Shown: positions 24,603 through 33,190 of the stretch, piece after piece
Position numbering within the stretch: the stretch's first letter is position 1
How the letters are laid out: every line of letters begins with the position of its first letter
Assembly (NCBI GenBank): GCA_945860895.1
Contig: CAMASK010000019.1
Span: 1-41,024 of the forward strand
Direction: 5' to 3'
Source: Bacteriovorax stolpii
Lineage (GTDB): Bacteria; Bdellovibrionota; Bacteriovoracia; Bacteriovoracales; Bacteriovoracaceae
DNA: 41,024 nucleotides
Notes under the pieces: model-generated
Told to the model about the DNA's origin: nothing
Database searches by the model: none
The model's input: only the letters and a program-made list of their open reading frames with translations
Translations under genes and position numbers: made by a program

Positions 24603-26285
24603 ATGACGAAGATTTGGCACAAAGGTTATGATGCAGGTGTCCCTTATGAAATTAATCCCAATGAGTATTCTTCAATTAATGATGTTTTGGATGTTGGTTT
24701 TACAAAGTTTAGAACGCTTGCGGCCTTTCACAATATGGGAACAACTTTAAGTTACGGCGAGGTAGATTTATTAAGTAAAAAATTCGCCAGCTATTTGCAA
24801 AATGATCTGCAATTACAAAAGGGCGATCGCGTTGCGCTTATGATGCCAAATATTCTTCAATATCCAATTGCCCTATTTGGAATTTTGAGAGCTGGATTAA
24901 TTGCTGTTAACGTGAATCCTCTCTACACGCCAAGAGAGCTTGAGCACCAATTGAAAGATGCTGGATGTAAGGCCATTGTGATTTATGCCAATTCAGCTTC
25001 TGTTCTTGAAAAAATAATTGCGGCAACGCCAGTTAAAACAGTGATCTTAACCGAGATCGGCGACATGCTTAAGTTTCCAAAAAACTACATTGTTAATTTT
25101 GTTATTAAGAATGTGAAGAAGATGGTGCCTCCCTTTAATATCTCCAATGCAATTAATTTTAAAGAATGCTTGTCAAAAGGAAATGCGGATAAGTTCAAGA
25201 AAATTGATGTAAAATTAGAGGACACAGCATTCCTTCAGTACACAGGTGGAACGACTGGTGTGGCAAAGGGTGCGGTTTTAACTCACAAAAATATTGTGGC
25301 CAACATGCTTCAGGCCCGCGCCTGGATTAAAAATCTGATTACGGATGGTAAAGAAATCATCATCACTCCCTTGCCGCTTTATCATATTTTTTCTTTAACT
25401 GCGAACTGCTTTATCTTCAATTCAGTAGGTGCTTTAAACGTTTTAATCACTAATCCAAGAGACATTCCGGGATTTGTGAAAGAGTTAAAGAAATGGAAGT
25501 TCACAGCGATTACAGGAGTGAATACTCTTTTTAATGGTCTTTTGAATAATGAAGAATTTAAAAAACTTGATTTCAGTCACCTGAAAGTTTCTCTGGGTGG
25601 TGGTATGGCAGTTCAGAAAGCTGTGGCAGAGCGCTGGAAACAAGTGACTGGTCGACCACTCATTGAAGCTTATGGGTTAACTGAAACTTCACCTGCTGCT
25701 TGTATTAATCCAATGACACTCAAGGATTATAACGGTCTTATTGGTCTTCCCCTTCCCTCAACTGAAGTTGAGATCAAAGATGATAATGGTAAATCAATGC
25801 CGATAGGCGAGATTGGCGAAATTTGTATTCGTGGACCTCAAGTGATGGCCGGTTATTATAATCGTCCAGATGAAACAGCAAAAGTTATGACTAGAGATGG
25901 CTACTTTAAAACTGGTGATCTGGGCTATATGGATGAACAGGGCTATACCAAGATCGTTGATCGTAAAAAAGATATGATTCTAGTTTCTGGATTCAATGTT
26001 TATCCGAATGAACTTGAAGATGTAATTGCTCAACATCCGAAAGTGCTGGAATGTGCGGCCATCGGGATGCCAGATGAAAAGTCTGGTGAGGTAGTAAAGG
26101 TTTTCATTGTTAAAAAAGATGATTCCTTGTCTAAGGATGAAGTCATGAAATTCTGCCGTGATAACCTAACTTCATACAAAGTTCCGAAGATAGTGGAGTT
26201 TAGAAATGAACTCCCTAAATCTAATGTCGGCAAGATCCTGAGAAAGGATCTGCGAACTGAAGCCATGGCCTCAATGAAATCATAA
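24603..26285 (+). CDS. fadD: Long-chain fatty-acid-CoA ligase (FadD)
   Basis: AMP-forming ligase of 560 residues that activates fatty acids with ATP and CoA, at the inner face of the membrane. The frame opens at 24591, but GGAGAG six bases before ATG 24603 marks the latter start (ATGGAG of the first ATG is part of the site). Motifs: 'LQYTGGTTGVAKGAVLTH' (P-loop A3), 'IEAYGLTETSPA' (A5), 'GEIGEICIRGPQVMAGYYNRPDETAK' and 'YFKTGDLGYMDEQGYTKIVDRKKDMILVSGFNVYP' (A7-A8 with the hinge), and the terminal Lys in 'LPKSNVGKILRKDLR' (A10). It resembles E. coli FadD in order and length (561). Confidence 0.95.
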   Translation: MTKIWHKGYDAGVPYEINPNEYSSINDVLDVGFTKFRTLAAFHNMGTTLSYGEVDLLSKKFASYLQNDLQLQKGDRVALMMPNILQYPIALFGILRAGLIAVNVNPLYTPRELEHQLKDAGCKAIVIYANSASVLEKIIAATPVKTVILTEIGDMLKFPKNYIVNFVIKNVKKMVPPFNISNAINFKECLSKGNADKFKKIDVKLEDTAFLQYTGGTTGVAKGAVLTHKNIVANMLQARAWIKNLITDGKEIIITPLPLYHIFSLTANCFIFNSVGALNVLITNPRDIPGFVKELKKWKFTAITGVNTLFNGLLNNEEFKKLDFSHLKVSLGGGMAVQKAVAERWKQVTGRPLIEAYGLTETSPAACINPMTLKDYNGLIGLPLPSTEVEIKDDNGKSMPIGEIGEICIRGPQVMAGYYNRPDETAKVMTRDGYFKTGDLGYMDEQGYTKIVDRKKDMILVSGFNVYPNELEDVIAQHPKVLECAAIGMPDEKSGEVVKVFIVKKDDSLSKDEVMKFCRDNLTSYKVPKIVEFRNELPKSNVGKILRKDLRTEAMASMKS

Positions 26286-26291
26286 CAGAGC

Positions 26292-26319
26292 AAAAAGGCC
26301 CGTTAGGGCCTTTTTTTTT
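26292..26319 (+). terminator. Strong intrinsic terminator after fadD
   Basis: AAAAAGGCCC-GTTA-GGGCCTTTTT forms a stem of about ten pairs, with nine T residues at its 3' side. It starts seven bases after the fadD stop and would also end hpf-fadD transcripts. Confidence 0.92.
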
Positions 26320-26524
26320 AAAACAATTAATGACAAGACTTTGTGATTGATCCTTTCAAATTCTTACATCCATGGCATGCTGCCTAGCAAGTTAGCAAAA
26401 GTAAGAAAAAGAACATTTCCCACACTACATCAGAAACTTTAGAATAATTTAAGCAACAATTAAGAATCAAGGATGATTTGATAGACCAGAGAAGGACTTC
26501 TGGCTTGAATGTAGCCAAAAAAAT
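26320..26524 (+). ncRNA. Putative small RNA between two terminators
   Basis: The stretch between the fadD terminator and a second strong terminator (26525-26550) holds no reading frame with support, only short frames such as one beginning at 26371. The second terminator has no gene in front of it. That pattern suggests a small RNA of up to about 200 bases, starting perhaps near the AT-rich 26430-26450 segment. A short stem CCAGA/TCTGG at about 26483-26501 is included. Promoter not identified. Confidence 0.35.
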
Positions 26525-26550
26525 AGGGGCCGTGCAGGGCCCCTTTTTTT
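26525..26550. terminator. Orphan intrinsic terminator
   Basis: AGGGGCC (26525-26531), loop GTGCAG, GGCCCCT (26538-26544), then TTTTTTT. It is preceded by AAAAAAAT, so on the minus strand it also ends in a T tract. It could end a small RNA (plus) or minus-strand transcripts that read past dapD. Confidence 0.85.
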
Positions 26551-26672
26551 ATGCCTAAAGATTGCGCTTTAATCTTTCATTTACTTCATAAACAAATTTA
26601 ACTCTGCTTTAGCATTGTCCTTTGAAGAGAGAGCTCATTGTTGATTAAGCTCACATCCATCAGGGGAACACT

Positions 26673-26984
26673 ATGAAATGGTTTATTTTGTTTTTTATGA
26701 TTTTGACAATTTTTGCGGCTGGCAAAACAAAATTAAAGACAATAGTGGATCGTATTGAAAAAATTGAATGGAAGGAAAAAGAGGCCATCATTACTTTGGA
26801 TGTCTTTGAGAAACCAATTACCATTTCTAAAGAGAATCATTTATTGCCTTGCCTGCAAAATGCCCAACTCTCCAGCATGTCAGTGCTGCTCACTCTGGAT
26901 CCAGATGTACCAATGATCACAGAGTGTAGCCTCTATTCTGATTCTTTTCCTGTCACTTCACCTAAGAAGATCCTCAAGCGTTAA
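26673..26984 (+). CDS. Small secreted protein, unknown function
   Basis: Protein of 103 residues with a hydrophobic signal segment MKWFILFFMILTIFAAG; the mature part carries two Cys (LPCLQN, ECSLY) that might pair. AGGGGAAC precedes the ATG at suitable spacing. No family recognised. It converges on dapD, and the ends overlap by 27 bp. Confidence 0.5.
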   Translation: MKWFILFFMILTIFAAGKTKLKTIVDRIEKIEWKEKEAIITLDVFEKPITISKENHLLPCLQNAQLSSMSVLLTLDPDVPMITECSLYSDSFPVTSPKKILKR

Positions 26985-27698
26985 AGCAGCAGCCGTTTTG
27001 GCATCTTTATATTTGATAATGAGTGCACATTGAAGTTGCAGATTATTTTCTTTGGCCCAATCATTTTTTGAAAATGGCCTGGTCCCAGGCACCACCACGG
27101 CATGGGCGGGAATAGGTTCACCAGGGGCGAGAATTCTTTCATTCACACAATCATAAACCGGAATGCCTTTTGAGAGAATTACTCCTGGAGCAATGACTGC
27201 TCCTTCACAGACTTGAATGCCTTCGACAATAACCGCACCTGCACCTACGAAGACATTATCTTCAATAATCACTGGGGCCTGGCCAATAGGTTCTAAGACT
27301 CCACCGATTTGGACGGCCGCTGAAAGGTGAACGTTTTTTCCGATCTGGGCACAGCTTCCCACTAGTGCATGAGAATCTACCATACTACCGGAATCGACAA
27401 AGGCTCCCACATTGATATAGGCCGGTGGCATGATAATGACTCCTGAAGCGATATAGGCTCCACGGCGCACAGAGGATCCGCCCGGCACCATGCGAATTTT
27501 ATCTTCCACTTTAAATTCGCGAGCGGGGAGAGTGTGTTTGTCCACAAACCCATTAGGAAATTCTTTTAATTCGCCTGCTTTGAATGCCGCGAGAATCGCT
27601 TCTTTTACTTGCGTCTGGACGACCCATTTTCCGTCAATTTTTTGGGCGGCACGGACCAGACCTTTTTCTAGAAGATCGAGAGTTTCCATCCAGTTCAT
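26958..27698 (-). CDS. dapD: Tetrahydrodipicolinate N-acyltransferase (DapD family)
   Basis: Transfers an acyl group (succinyl in the usual family) to tetrahydrodipicolinate, the third dap step toward diaminopimelate and lysine; 246 residues, shorter than E. coli DapD (274). The N-terminal helix (ETLDLLEKGLVRAAQK) is followed by a left-handed beta helix of hexapeptide repeats with 'MPPAYINVGAFVDSGSMVDSHALVGSCAQIGKNVHLSAA' and 'IIEDNVFVGAGAVIVEGIQV', then 'ALIIKYKDAKT'. Its ATG overlaps the dapA stop by 4 bp (ATGA). Whether the acyl donor is succinyl- or acetyl-CoA cannot be told here. Confidence 0.9.
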   Translation of the reverse strand: MNWMETLDLLEKGLVRAAQKIDGKWVVQTQVKEAILAAFKAGELKEFPNGFVDKHTLPAREFKVEDKIRMVPGGSSVRRGAYIASGVIIMPPAYINVGAFVDSGSMVDSHALVGSCAQIGKNVHLSAAVQIGGVLEPIGQAPVIIEDNVFVGAGAVIVEGIQVCEGAVIAPGVILSKGIPVYDCVNERILAPGEPIPAHAVVVPGTRPFSKNDWAKENNLQLQCALIIKYKDAKTAAALTLEDLLR

Positions 27699-28579
27699 TT
27701 TGCATTCCTTTGAAACCAGTTTTTCACTTGATCATTGGCCTTAAGTACTGGTGAAGCATCTGTCATATCCTCATGACTAAGGGGCGCCACCATAAAGGGA
27801 GTCTGAATTTTTCCATTTTCAAACATCAAGCGTTTGACAGGAACCGGGTTACTAACAACAAATAAACTATTAGAAGCGTCCGTCCATAATTGTTTATCGT
27901 CGAAAGTTTTATTCAAGCACTGCTTAACATAGAGATTGGTTTCTTTTGGCCAGGCGTTTGAAGCCACGGAAATTAATCCAGCAGCTCCGGCCAGGGCAAA
28001 TTCCGGCATGAGAGCATCATCACCGCAGTAAACAGCTTTACCCTTAGCGGCCGCAAGGTATCCTTTGAATTTATCCACTGAACCACTGGCCTCTTTAATG
28101 GCCCAAAAGTTTTTATGGTTAGCTAATTTCTCAACAGCTTCAGTTGACATGGCAACGGCGGTTCTGCCAGGAACATTATAAAGCATTGCTGGACGAGTGA
28201 CGGCATCTAATAAGACTTTAAACCACTGATATTGCCCCATTGGACCGGGTTTAGCATAAAGGGGAGTGACCATGAGGTAGGCCTGGATATTTTTTGTTTC
28301 AAGGAAATTAATCCACTCAAGAGTTTCCTCTAATTGATGACCACCGACTCCGATCATGATGGGTGCCTTAGGCTTCATCTCAACCACAAAATCGACAATT
28401 TTCTTTTTTTCTTCCAAAGTGAGGTTAAGAGCTTCAGCAGTCGAGCCTAAAATTAGTAATCCATTTCCAGCTTCCACCTGATCATTGATGAGAGAACCAA
28501 AAGCAGGGTAGTCAACTTTAAAACTTTGAGTCAGGGGAGTCACAACGGCAGTCCACAACGTGTAGTTTGTTAAGTTCAT
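27695..28579 (-). CDS. dapA: 4-hydroxy-tetrahydrodipicolinate synthase
   Basis: Condenses pyruvate with aspartate semialdehyde, 294 residues (normal). The Schiff-base Lys lies in 'FWAIKEASGSVD' (E. coli 'GIKEATGN'), and the proton-relay Tyr in 'PAMLYNVPGRTAV'. The usual GTTGES pyruvate motif reads 'LGSTAEALNLT', a variation (second Gly absent), although Thr and Glu remain. TIM-barrel order and the C-terminal helical part match. Overlaps dapB and dapD by 4 bp each. Feedback inhibition by lysine at the protein level cannot be judged. Confidence 0.93.
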   Translation of the reverse strand: MNLTNYTLWTAVVTPLTQSFKVDYPAFGSLINDQVEAGNGLLILGSTAEALNLTLEEKKKIVDFVVEMKPKAPIMIGVGGHQLEETLEWINFLETKNIQAYLMVTPLYAKPGPMGQYQWFKVLLDAVTRPAMLYNVPGRTAVAMSTEAVEKLANHKNFWAIKEASGSVDKFKGYLAAAKGKAVYCGDDALMPEFALAGAAGLISVASNAWPKETNLYVKQCLNKTFDDKQLWTDASNSLFVVSNPVPVKRLMFENGKIQTPFMVAPLSHEDMTDASPVLKANDQVKNWFQRNAK

Positions 28580-29232
28580 AGAGTCCTCTCAATAATTTCC
28601 TGGAATGAATTTAGTCCGGGATTTTTGTTTTTAAATAAATATTCGGCGGCCCAGATTGCACCATCGGCAAAGAGCTTACGGTCCAGGGCCTCATGGCTGA
28701 GTTTAATTTTTTCATATCCTGTATCAAAGGTCAGTTCATGAAAACCGATCACATCTGCGGTGCGCTCTGAAGTTATCGAGCACTTTTCATGCATCCATTC
28801 TTCCATACTGAGGGCGGTCCCACTTGGAGCATCTTTTTTATGAGTGTGGTGAATCTCATGAATGGAGGTTTTGTGATTCGGGAAAAAATTCTGCGCATGG
28901 GAGAGTTTATTCAGCATTTGCTTAACTACGGCTACACCCAAAGAAAAATTGGTGGCATAGATCCATGAGAGCTTTCGGTCTTTCAAGGTCTGGTCTAAGT
29001 TTGCAGGCCATTCTAGTCCAGTCGATCCAATGACTACTGGTAATTTGGTCTCTACCAACAGAGGAATATAACTTTTGAAAGCATCCCCTGGTAAAAAAGA
29101 AATAATGACATCGAAAGTTTCAAGTCTTTCGAAAGTTGGGGGATTTTTTGAATCAAAAGCGAAGATCTGATGAATTTTATTCTCCAGAACTTTTGAGCCG
29201 GTTTTGCCTTTACCTAAGAGAGCAATTTTCAC
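28576..29232 (-). CDS. dapB: 4-hydroxy-tetrahydrodipicolinate reductase (short form)
   Basis: NAD(P)H-dependent reductase of 218 residues, about 50 shorter than E. coli DapB (273). The shortening is in the N-terminal Rossmann domain, which begins 'MKIALLGKGKTGSKVLE' (GxGxxG-like). The catalytic stretch 'HEIHHTHKKDAPSGTA' is complete (His-His and Lys, with the substrate-binding 'APSGTA'). It starts with GTG, and the GTGA overlaps the lysC stop by 4 bp, so it depends on lysC translation. The C-terminal tetramer-type strand 'FHELTFDTGYEKIKLSHEA' matches the family. Confidence 0.93.
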   Translation of the reverse strand: MKIALLGKGKTGSKVLENKIHQIFAFDSKNPPTFERLETFDVIISFLPGDAFKSYIPLLVETKLPVVIGSTGLEWPANLDQTLKDRKLSWIYATNFSLGVAVVKQMLNKLSHAQNFFPNHKTSIHEIHHTHKKDAPSGTALSMEEWMHEKCSITSERTADVIGFHELTFDTGYEKIKLSHEALDRKLFADGAIWAAEYLFKNKNPGLNSFQEIIERTL

Positions 29233-30575
29233 TTATGGCCTTCAATTAATGCTTTATGCAGTTTTTGAATACAAGTAGTGGACTCTTCTTCTTTGACGAG
29301 GAAGTTAAAATTATAAGAACTCGCTCCTAAGCTCATCATTCGGATTGAAGCTTCATCCACAGAATTGAAAATACTCTTTGCAAGGCTTGAACGGCTGAAG
29401 AGATCATTTCCAATTAGAGAAATAAGTGAGTAACCGGTTTCCACATTCACCTGTCCAATGCCTTTGAGGTCTGTAATGAATTTTTGATTGTCTAAAGTGG
29501 CATTGTCTACAGTCACTGCAATGGAAATTTCGGAAGTGGTAATGCAATCAACCGAGATGCGGTGTTTGCCGAACATCCCAAAGATTTCACCCATGAAGCC
29601 GTAGGCATTTAACATGTTGGGATTGCAAATAGTAAGAAGTGCCTGATGAGCGCGCTTCGTAATAGCGCGAACTGCGGGACGATTTTCAACTGTCTCTCTG
29701 ATCCAGGTGCCCGGTAAATCTTTTTCAAAAGTTGATCCCACAAAAACGGGAATGGATTTTCTCACTGCCGGTGCAATGGTTGCGGGGTGAAGAATCTTCG
29801 CCCCATATTGGGCCATCTCGCCTGCTTCTGCGTAACTGATTTCGTGAATAATTTTGGCACTAGTGCATAAGCGAGGATCAGTGGTTGCTATGCCGGCCAC
29901 ATCGGTCCAAATTTCGAGTGTAGTCGCATTCATGCCTTCAGCAAAAAGTGCTGCTGAATAATCGGAACCACCGCGACCTAGAATTGTCGTATTGCCATCG
30001 TGATCAGAGCCAATAAATCCTTGTGTCACGTAGACAGTTTTATCATTTAAAGCTTTGCAGGCCTTGGCAATGTCTTCAATGAGGGGAGTGGCCTTGCCAA
30101 AATTAGAATCGGTTTTAATCATGCTGCGGGCATCAAGAAGTTCTACCGTTTGGTTTTGTAATTTATTTCTAAGAACTTCACTGAAAAGAAGTGAAGACAT
30201 ACGCTCGCCCAAACTTAGAATATGGTCATGGGCCTTAGGAGTGAGTTCTTTTAAAAGAGAGATGTTTTGAACTAAAAGATCTAGTTCATCGAAATAATTT
30301 GAAAGGATTTTGATGGCCCTAGTATTTTTTGGCAATTCATTCATTAGGGCCTGGTGGCGCTCTTTGATAGAGAAAACCATTTTTTCGCAATCTTCAGTGA
30401 GACCTCTAGAAGCAAGCTTTGCGACCTGAATTAGTTTATCAGTGGTTCCAGATAGAGCCGAGACCACTACCATGTTGGAATTTCTCTCCATGCTGATCAC
30501 TGCACTTCTTTCCATCTCCTGGCGACCACCCATTGAAGTACCGCCAAACTTTGAAACCACGTAAGAACGTTTCAT
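29229..30575 (-). CDS. lysC: Aspartate kinase, LysC type
   Basis: Phosphorylates aspartate at the head of the lysine/threonine/methionine pathway; 448 residues, like the monofunctional LysC of E. coli (449). ATG 30575 has AGGAG five bases upstream; the longer frame to 30671 covers the riboswitch and is not coding. The kinase domain has 'VVSKFGGTSMGG', 'ILGRGGSDYSAALFAEG' and 'IWTDVAGIATTDPRL'; two ACT domains follow (from about residue 300: 'LLTICNPNMLNAYGFMGEIFGMFGKHRI'). ACT domains usually bind lysine for feedback. It heads the dapB-dapA-dapD operon and sits behind a lysine riboswitch. Confidence 0.95.
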   Translation of the reverse strand: MKRSYVVSKFGGTSMGGRQEMERSAVISMERNSNMVVVSALSGTTDKLIQVAKLASRGLTEDCEKMVFSIKERHQALMNELPKNTRAIKILSNYFDELDLLVQNISLLKELTPKAHDHILSLGERMSSLLFSEVLRNKLQNQTVELLDARSMIKTDSNFGKATPLIEDIAKACKALNDKTVYVTQGFIGSDHDGNTTILGRGGSDYSAALFAEGMNATTLEIWTDVAGIATTDPRLCTSAKIIHEISYAEAGEMAQYGAKILHPATIAPAVRKSIPVFVGSTFEKDLPGTWIRETVENRPAVRAITKRAHQALLTICNPNMLNAYGFMGEIFGMFGKHRISVDCITTSEISIAVTVDNATLDNQKFITDLKGIGQVNVETGYSLISLIGNDLFSRSSLAKSIFNSVDEASIRMMSLGASSYNFNFLVKEEESTTCIQKLHKALIEGHK

Positions 30576-30580
30576 TTTAT

Positions 30581-30636
30581 CTCCTGGAGCTAAATATAAT
30601 GGGGGTGTATGGATAGGAGGCTTTGGCCTTAACCTA
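30581..30636 (-). promoter_or_regulatory. Riboswitch expression platform (translational, inferred)
   Basis: After the aptamer the RNA has GGGTAGG (30639-30633, sharing GGG with the P1 strand), which can pair with CCTATCC (30617-30611) over a GGCCAAAGCC minihairpin. When it does not, CCTCCT (30620-30615) can pair with the ribosome binding site AGGAG (30585-30581) of lysC. There is no terminator with a T tract before lysC, so control of translation is the likely mode. Confidence 0.5.
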
Positions 30637-30767
30637 CCCGAAGCACTCCACAGTTTTTCTGTGACAATCACGGAGACTCAACTCCAAATGACCAATGAGA
30701 TACAATCTCACTTCGGCGGCTTTTCCCTGGGTAACATGTACTTACCTAAAAGCCGCACCTCTTCAGG
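30637..30767 (-). promoter_or_regulatory. Lysine riboswitch (L box) aptamer
   Basis: Read on the minus strand, P1 forms from CCTGAAG (30767-30761) with CTTCGGG (30643-30637), one G-T pair. Between them are the class signatures: GAAGAGGTGCGG, AAGTA, AGGGAAAAGCCGCCGAAG, and the later TTGGAGTTGAGTCTCCG and CACAGAAAAACTGTGGAGTG stems. This order is that of the lysine riboswitch family (RF00168), which senses lysine to switch off biosynthesis genes. It sits 62 bases upstream of lysC, exactly as expected. Confidence 0.95.
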
Positions 30768-30855
30768 CACTATAAAAATGATATGAAATTAAAAATGATT
30801 TTGGAAGTTTACTTTTATTTTTTTTTTGGCGATGTTTATTTGCAGGGGAGTATTC

Positions 30856-31950
30856 ATGAAAAAAGTCGGTTTTATTGGTTGGCGTGGAATGGTTGGCTCA
30901 GTTTTGATGGAGCGAATGAAAGAAGAACATGATTTCTCAAAAATGGAATCTTACTTCTTTTCAACTTCTAAAGGTGGCGAAGAGGCACCAGTTGTTGCCA
31001 ATGGATTCCCTAAAGTTTTGAGTGCTATCGATGTAAAAAGTCTAGCTTCAATGGATATTCTCGTTTCCTGCCAAGGTGGAGAGTTTACTCAGGAGATTTA
31101 TCCAAGCTTGCGAACTTGCGGCTGGAATGGTTACTGGGTGGATGCGGCCAGCACTTTGAGAATGAAAGATAATTCTGTCATTGTTTTGGATCCTGTGAAC
31201 CGCCAGATTGTGCAAGACTCAATAAGTAAGGGAATGAAAGATTTCGTGGGCGGAAACTGTACAGTTTCGTTGATGCTCATTGCTTTGCACGGACTATTTA
31301 AAGCCGATTTAGTGGAGTGGGTGAGTTCCATGACTTATCAGGCCGCCTCGGGTGCCGGCGCCAAAAATATGCTGGAACTTTTGCAGCAAATGCAAACGGT
31401 AGGAAACAAATATGGGGCAAATCCTGGATTAGGTGCTCTGGAAATGGAGAAAGAGGCAAACACTTTAATAGGTTCTATGGATTTTCCGAAAACCAATTTT
31501 GCTCATCCATTGGCGCTTAATCTTTTACCTTGGATTGATTCAGAACTTCCTTCTGGTCAGAGTAAAGAAGAATGGAAAGGCCAGGTTGAGGCGAATAAAA
31601 TTCTTCAAACAAATAAAATCATTCCGGTGGATGGAACATGTGTGCGTGTGAGTGCACTTAGATGTCATTCTCAGGCGATGACTATTAAGCTTAAAAAATC
31701 CGTGGAACTTTCCACAGTGGAGAGTTTAATTGCCGAGGCAAATCCATGGGTAAAACTAATTCCTAATAATAAAGCAGAAACATTAACGAAACTCACTCCT
31801 GCCGCTGTGTCTGGTAAATTAGATATTCCTATTGGGCGCGTCCGTAAGATGACTTTAGGTGATGAGTATCTCAATGCATTTACTTGTGGTGATCAGCTTC
31901 TTTGGGGAGCTGCTGAGCCGTTAAGGTGTGTTTTGGGGATGCTGGTATAA
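30856..31950 (+). CDS. asd: Aspartate-semialdehyde dehydrogenase
   Basis: Reduces aspartyl phosphate to the semialdehyde, the step after LysC; 364 residues (E. coli 367). ATG 30856 has GGGAG upstream; the frame from 30826 is not needed. N-terminal NADP-binding '[18 protein letters not shown]'; catalytic Cys in '[12 protein letters not shown]'; '[14 protein letters not shown]' and later '[15 protein letters not shown]' with the active-site His. It belongs to the Gram-negative (E. coli-like) subgroup. It is divergent from lysC and its riboswitch, so the pathway genes flank one control region; no lysine element is seen on its own strand. Confidence 0.95.
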   Translation: MKKVGFIGWRGMVGSVLMERMKEEHDFSKMESYFFSTSKGGEEAPVVANGFPKVLSAIDVKSLASMDILVSCQGGEFTQEIYPSLRTCGWNGYWVDAASTLRMKDNSVIVLDPVNRQIVQDSISKGMKDFVGGNCTVSLMLIALHGLFKADLVEWVSSMTYQAASGAGAKNMLELLQQMQTVGNKYGANPGLGALEMEKEANTLIGSMDFPKTNFAHPLALNLLPWIDSELPSGQSKEEWKGQVEANKILQTNKIIPVDGTCVRVSALRCHSQAMTIKLKKSVELSTVESLIAEANPWVKLIPNNKAETLTKLTPAAVSGKLDIPIGRVRKMTLGDEYLNAFTCGDQLLWGAAEPLRCVLGMLV

Positions 31951-32041
31951 GACTTTGTCCTGCAGATGCAGCATTGAAAAATCTCTTTGATTAACTAAAA
32001 TTACATTTTCAGTAAATATGAGACCCTGTTAAATCGGCCTC

Positions 32042-32878
32042 ATGAAAATACAAAATTTATCTGACAAACAGTTATTGCAAGACACTAAAAAGCTCGCTGG
32101 CGATGAGAGAGAAATATCGTTGCAAGTTCTGAAACATCTCAGAGAAATAGAAAGACGAAGATTATTTTCGGATCTGGGTTATGGTTCATTATTTGATTAT
32201 GCGGTCAACGAATTAGGTTATTCCGAACCATCGGCCAACCGAAGAATACAAGCTTCTAGACTTCTGAATGAAATACCTGCAATTGAAAAGAAAATTGTTG
32301 AGGGGAGTTTGACCCTTACTAATTTGGCGATGGCCGGTAATCTTTTTAAAAATGAGCGAATTAATAACCCTGAACTTAAATTAGAAATTCTCAAAAAGAT
32401 TGAAGACCAGTCATCTCGCGAATGCTCGAAAACATTACTAGGATTTCAATCAGCTCCCTTAATACCAAAAGAAACTCAAAAGCAAACGACTGTTACTATC
32501 ACTACGATGAAATTCAATTTCACTAATGAGACGGTTACGCTTTTGGATGAAATTAAAAATTTAGTGGCCCATAGCCGTCTAAGTAATGATGAACTTTTTA
32601 AAAGAATTTTCAAAAACACTTTAGAAGATTTAAAAACAAAAAAATATAAACTTAACGCAAAGTTCACTACGGCGCCGGCGTCGCCGTGCGAAACTCGCTA
32701 TGTTTCTGCAATTGTTAAAAAAGAAGTTTATCTTAGAGACAAAGGTAGATGCACGAAATGTCAGAGTACTTATAAAATTGAGTATGATCACATCAAGCCA
32801 TTTGCAATTGGTGGTGATTCATCAGCGAAAAATTTAAGGCTTTTGTGTTTTTCCTGTAATCAGCGGCGTTTAAAGTGA
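32042..32878 (+). CDS. HNH endonuclease (DUF222/HNH type)
   Basis: Protein of 278 residues. Residues 1-150 form a helical region ('HLREIERRRLFSDLGYGSLFDYAVNELGYSEPSANRRIQASRLL'), and the C-terminus is an HNH nuclease with a zinc-binding 'CTKCQSTYKIEYDHIKPFAIGGDSSAKNLRLLCFSCNQRR' region (CxxC...DHI...N...CxxC; His253-ish in DHI is catalytic). Genes of this sort are scattered and multi-copy in Bdellovibrionota. A 37-bp GC-rich stretch (32653-32689) encodes 'NAKFTTAPASPC' in the linker and recurs at 9941. The ATG has no clear ribosome binding site, but TTTTCA and TTAAAT 17 bases apart end 7 bases before it, so it may be leaderless. Confidence 0.88.
   Translation: MKIQNLSDKQLLQDTKKLAGDEREISLQVLKHLREIERRRLFSDLGYGSLFDYAVNELGYSEPSANRRIQASRLLNEIPAIEKKIVEGSLTLTNLAMAGNLFKNERINNPELKLEILKKIEDQSSRECSKTLLGFQSAPLIPKETQKQTTVTITTMKFNFTNETVTLLDEIKNLVAHSRLSNDELFKRIFKNTLEDLKTKKYKLNAKFTTAPASPCETRYVSAIVKKEVYLRDKGRCTKCQSTYKIEYDHIKPFAIGGDSSAKNLRLLCFSCNQRRLK
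32653..32689. repeat. 37-bp GC-rich repeat, copy 2 (inside HNH gene)
   Basis: Identical to 9941-9977 over 37 bases, in the same orientation relative to the + strand. Here it is read in frame and encodes the linker just before the HNH domain. Confidence 0.9.
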
Positions 32879-33190
32879 CATCTGAGTTCTGGTGCAAACA
32901 CCAGGTTCGGCCAATGCCTTGGCAAGGGATCTGCTATTTTTGATATTATTTTGTTCTCTTGAATTGAGATAGCAGGTTTCCATTAATTTTTCTTTCATCA
33001 TTTTTATGAGCTTACATTTACCTTTGTCGATTCCCACAATTCTTGTGGTTAATTTTGCTTGTGCCATCAAGGGATTATTTGTGGTGCTTGACTCAGCAGG
33101 TTTGCAGTCTGGCAAGGCCTTGATGATAGAATCAAATGAGGCCGCATTGGCGGATAAACTAACTAAAAATAAAAATGCAAATTTAATCAT
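32870..33190 (-). CDS. Small secreted protein, unknown function
   Basis: Protein of 106 residues with signal peptide MIKFAFLFLVSLSANAAS. The mature part is basic with four Cys (LPDCKP, GKCKL, ETCYLN, GVCTR), possibly two disulfides. No family recognised. The ribosome binding site is weak. It converges on the HNH gene and overlaps its end by 9 bp. Confidence 0.5.
   Translation of the reverse strand: MIKFAFLFLVSLSANAASFDSIIKALPDCKPAESSTTNNPLMAQAKLTTRIVGIDKGKCKLIKMMKEKLMETCYLNSREQNNIKNSRSLAKALAEPGVCTRTQMSL

Noticed and set aside
30585-30671. N-terminal extension of lysC to 30671
   Set aside because: The sequence there is the riboswitch platform; ATG 30575 with AGGAG is the family start.
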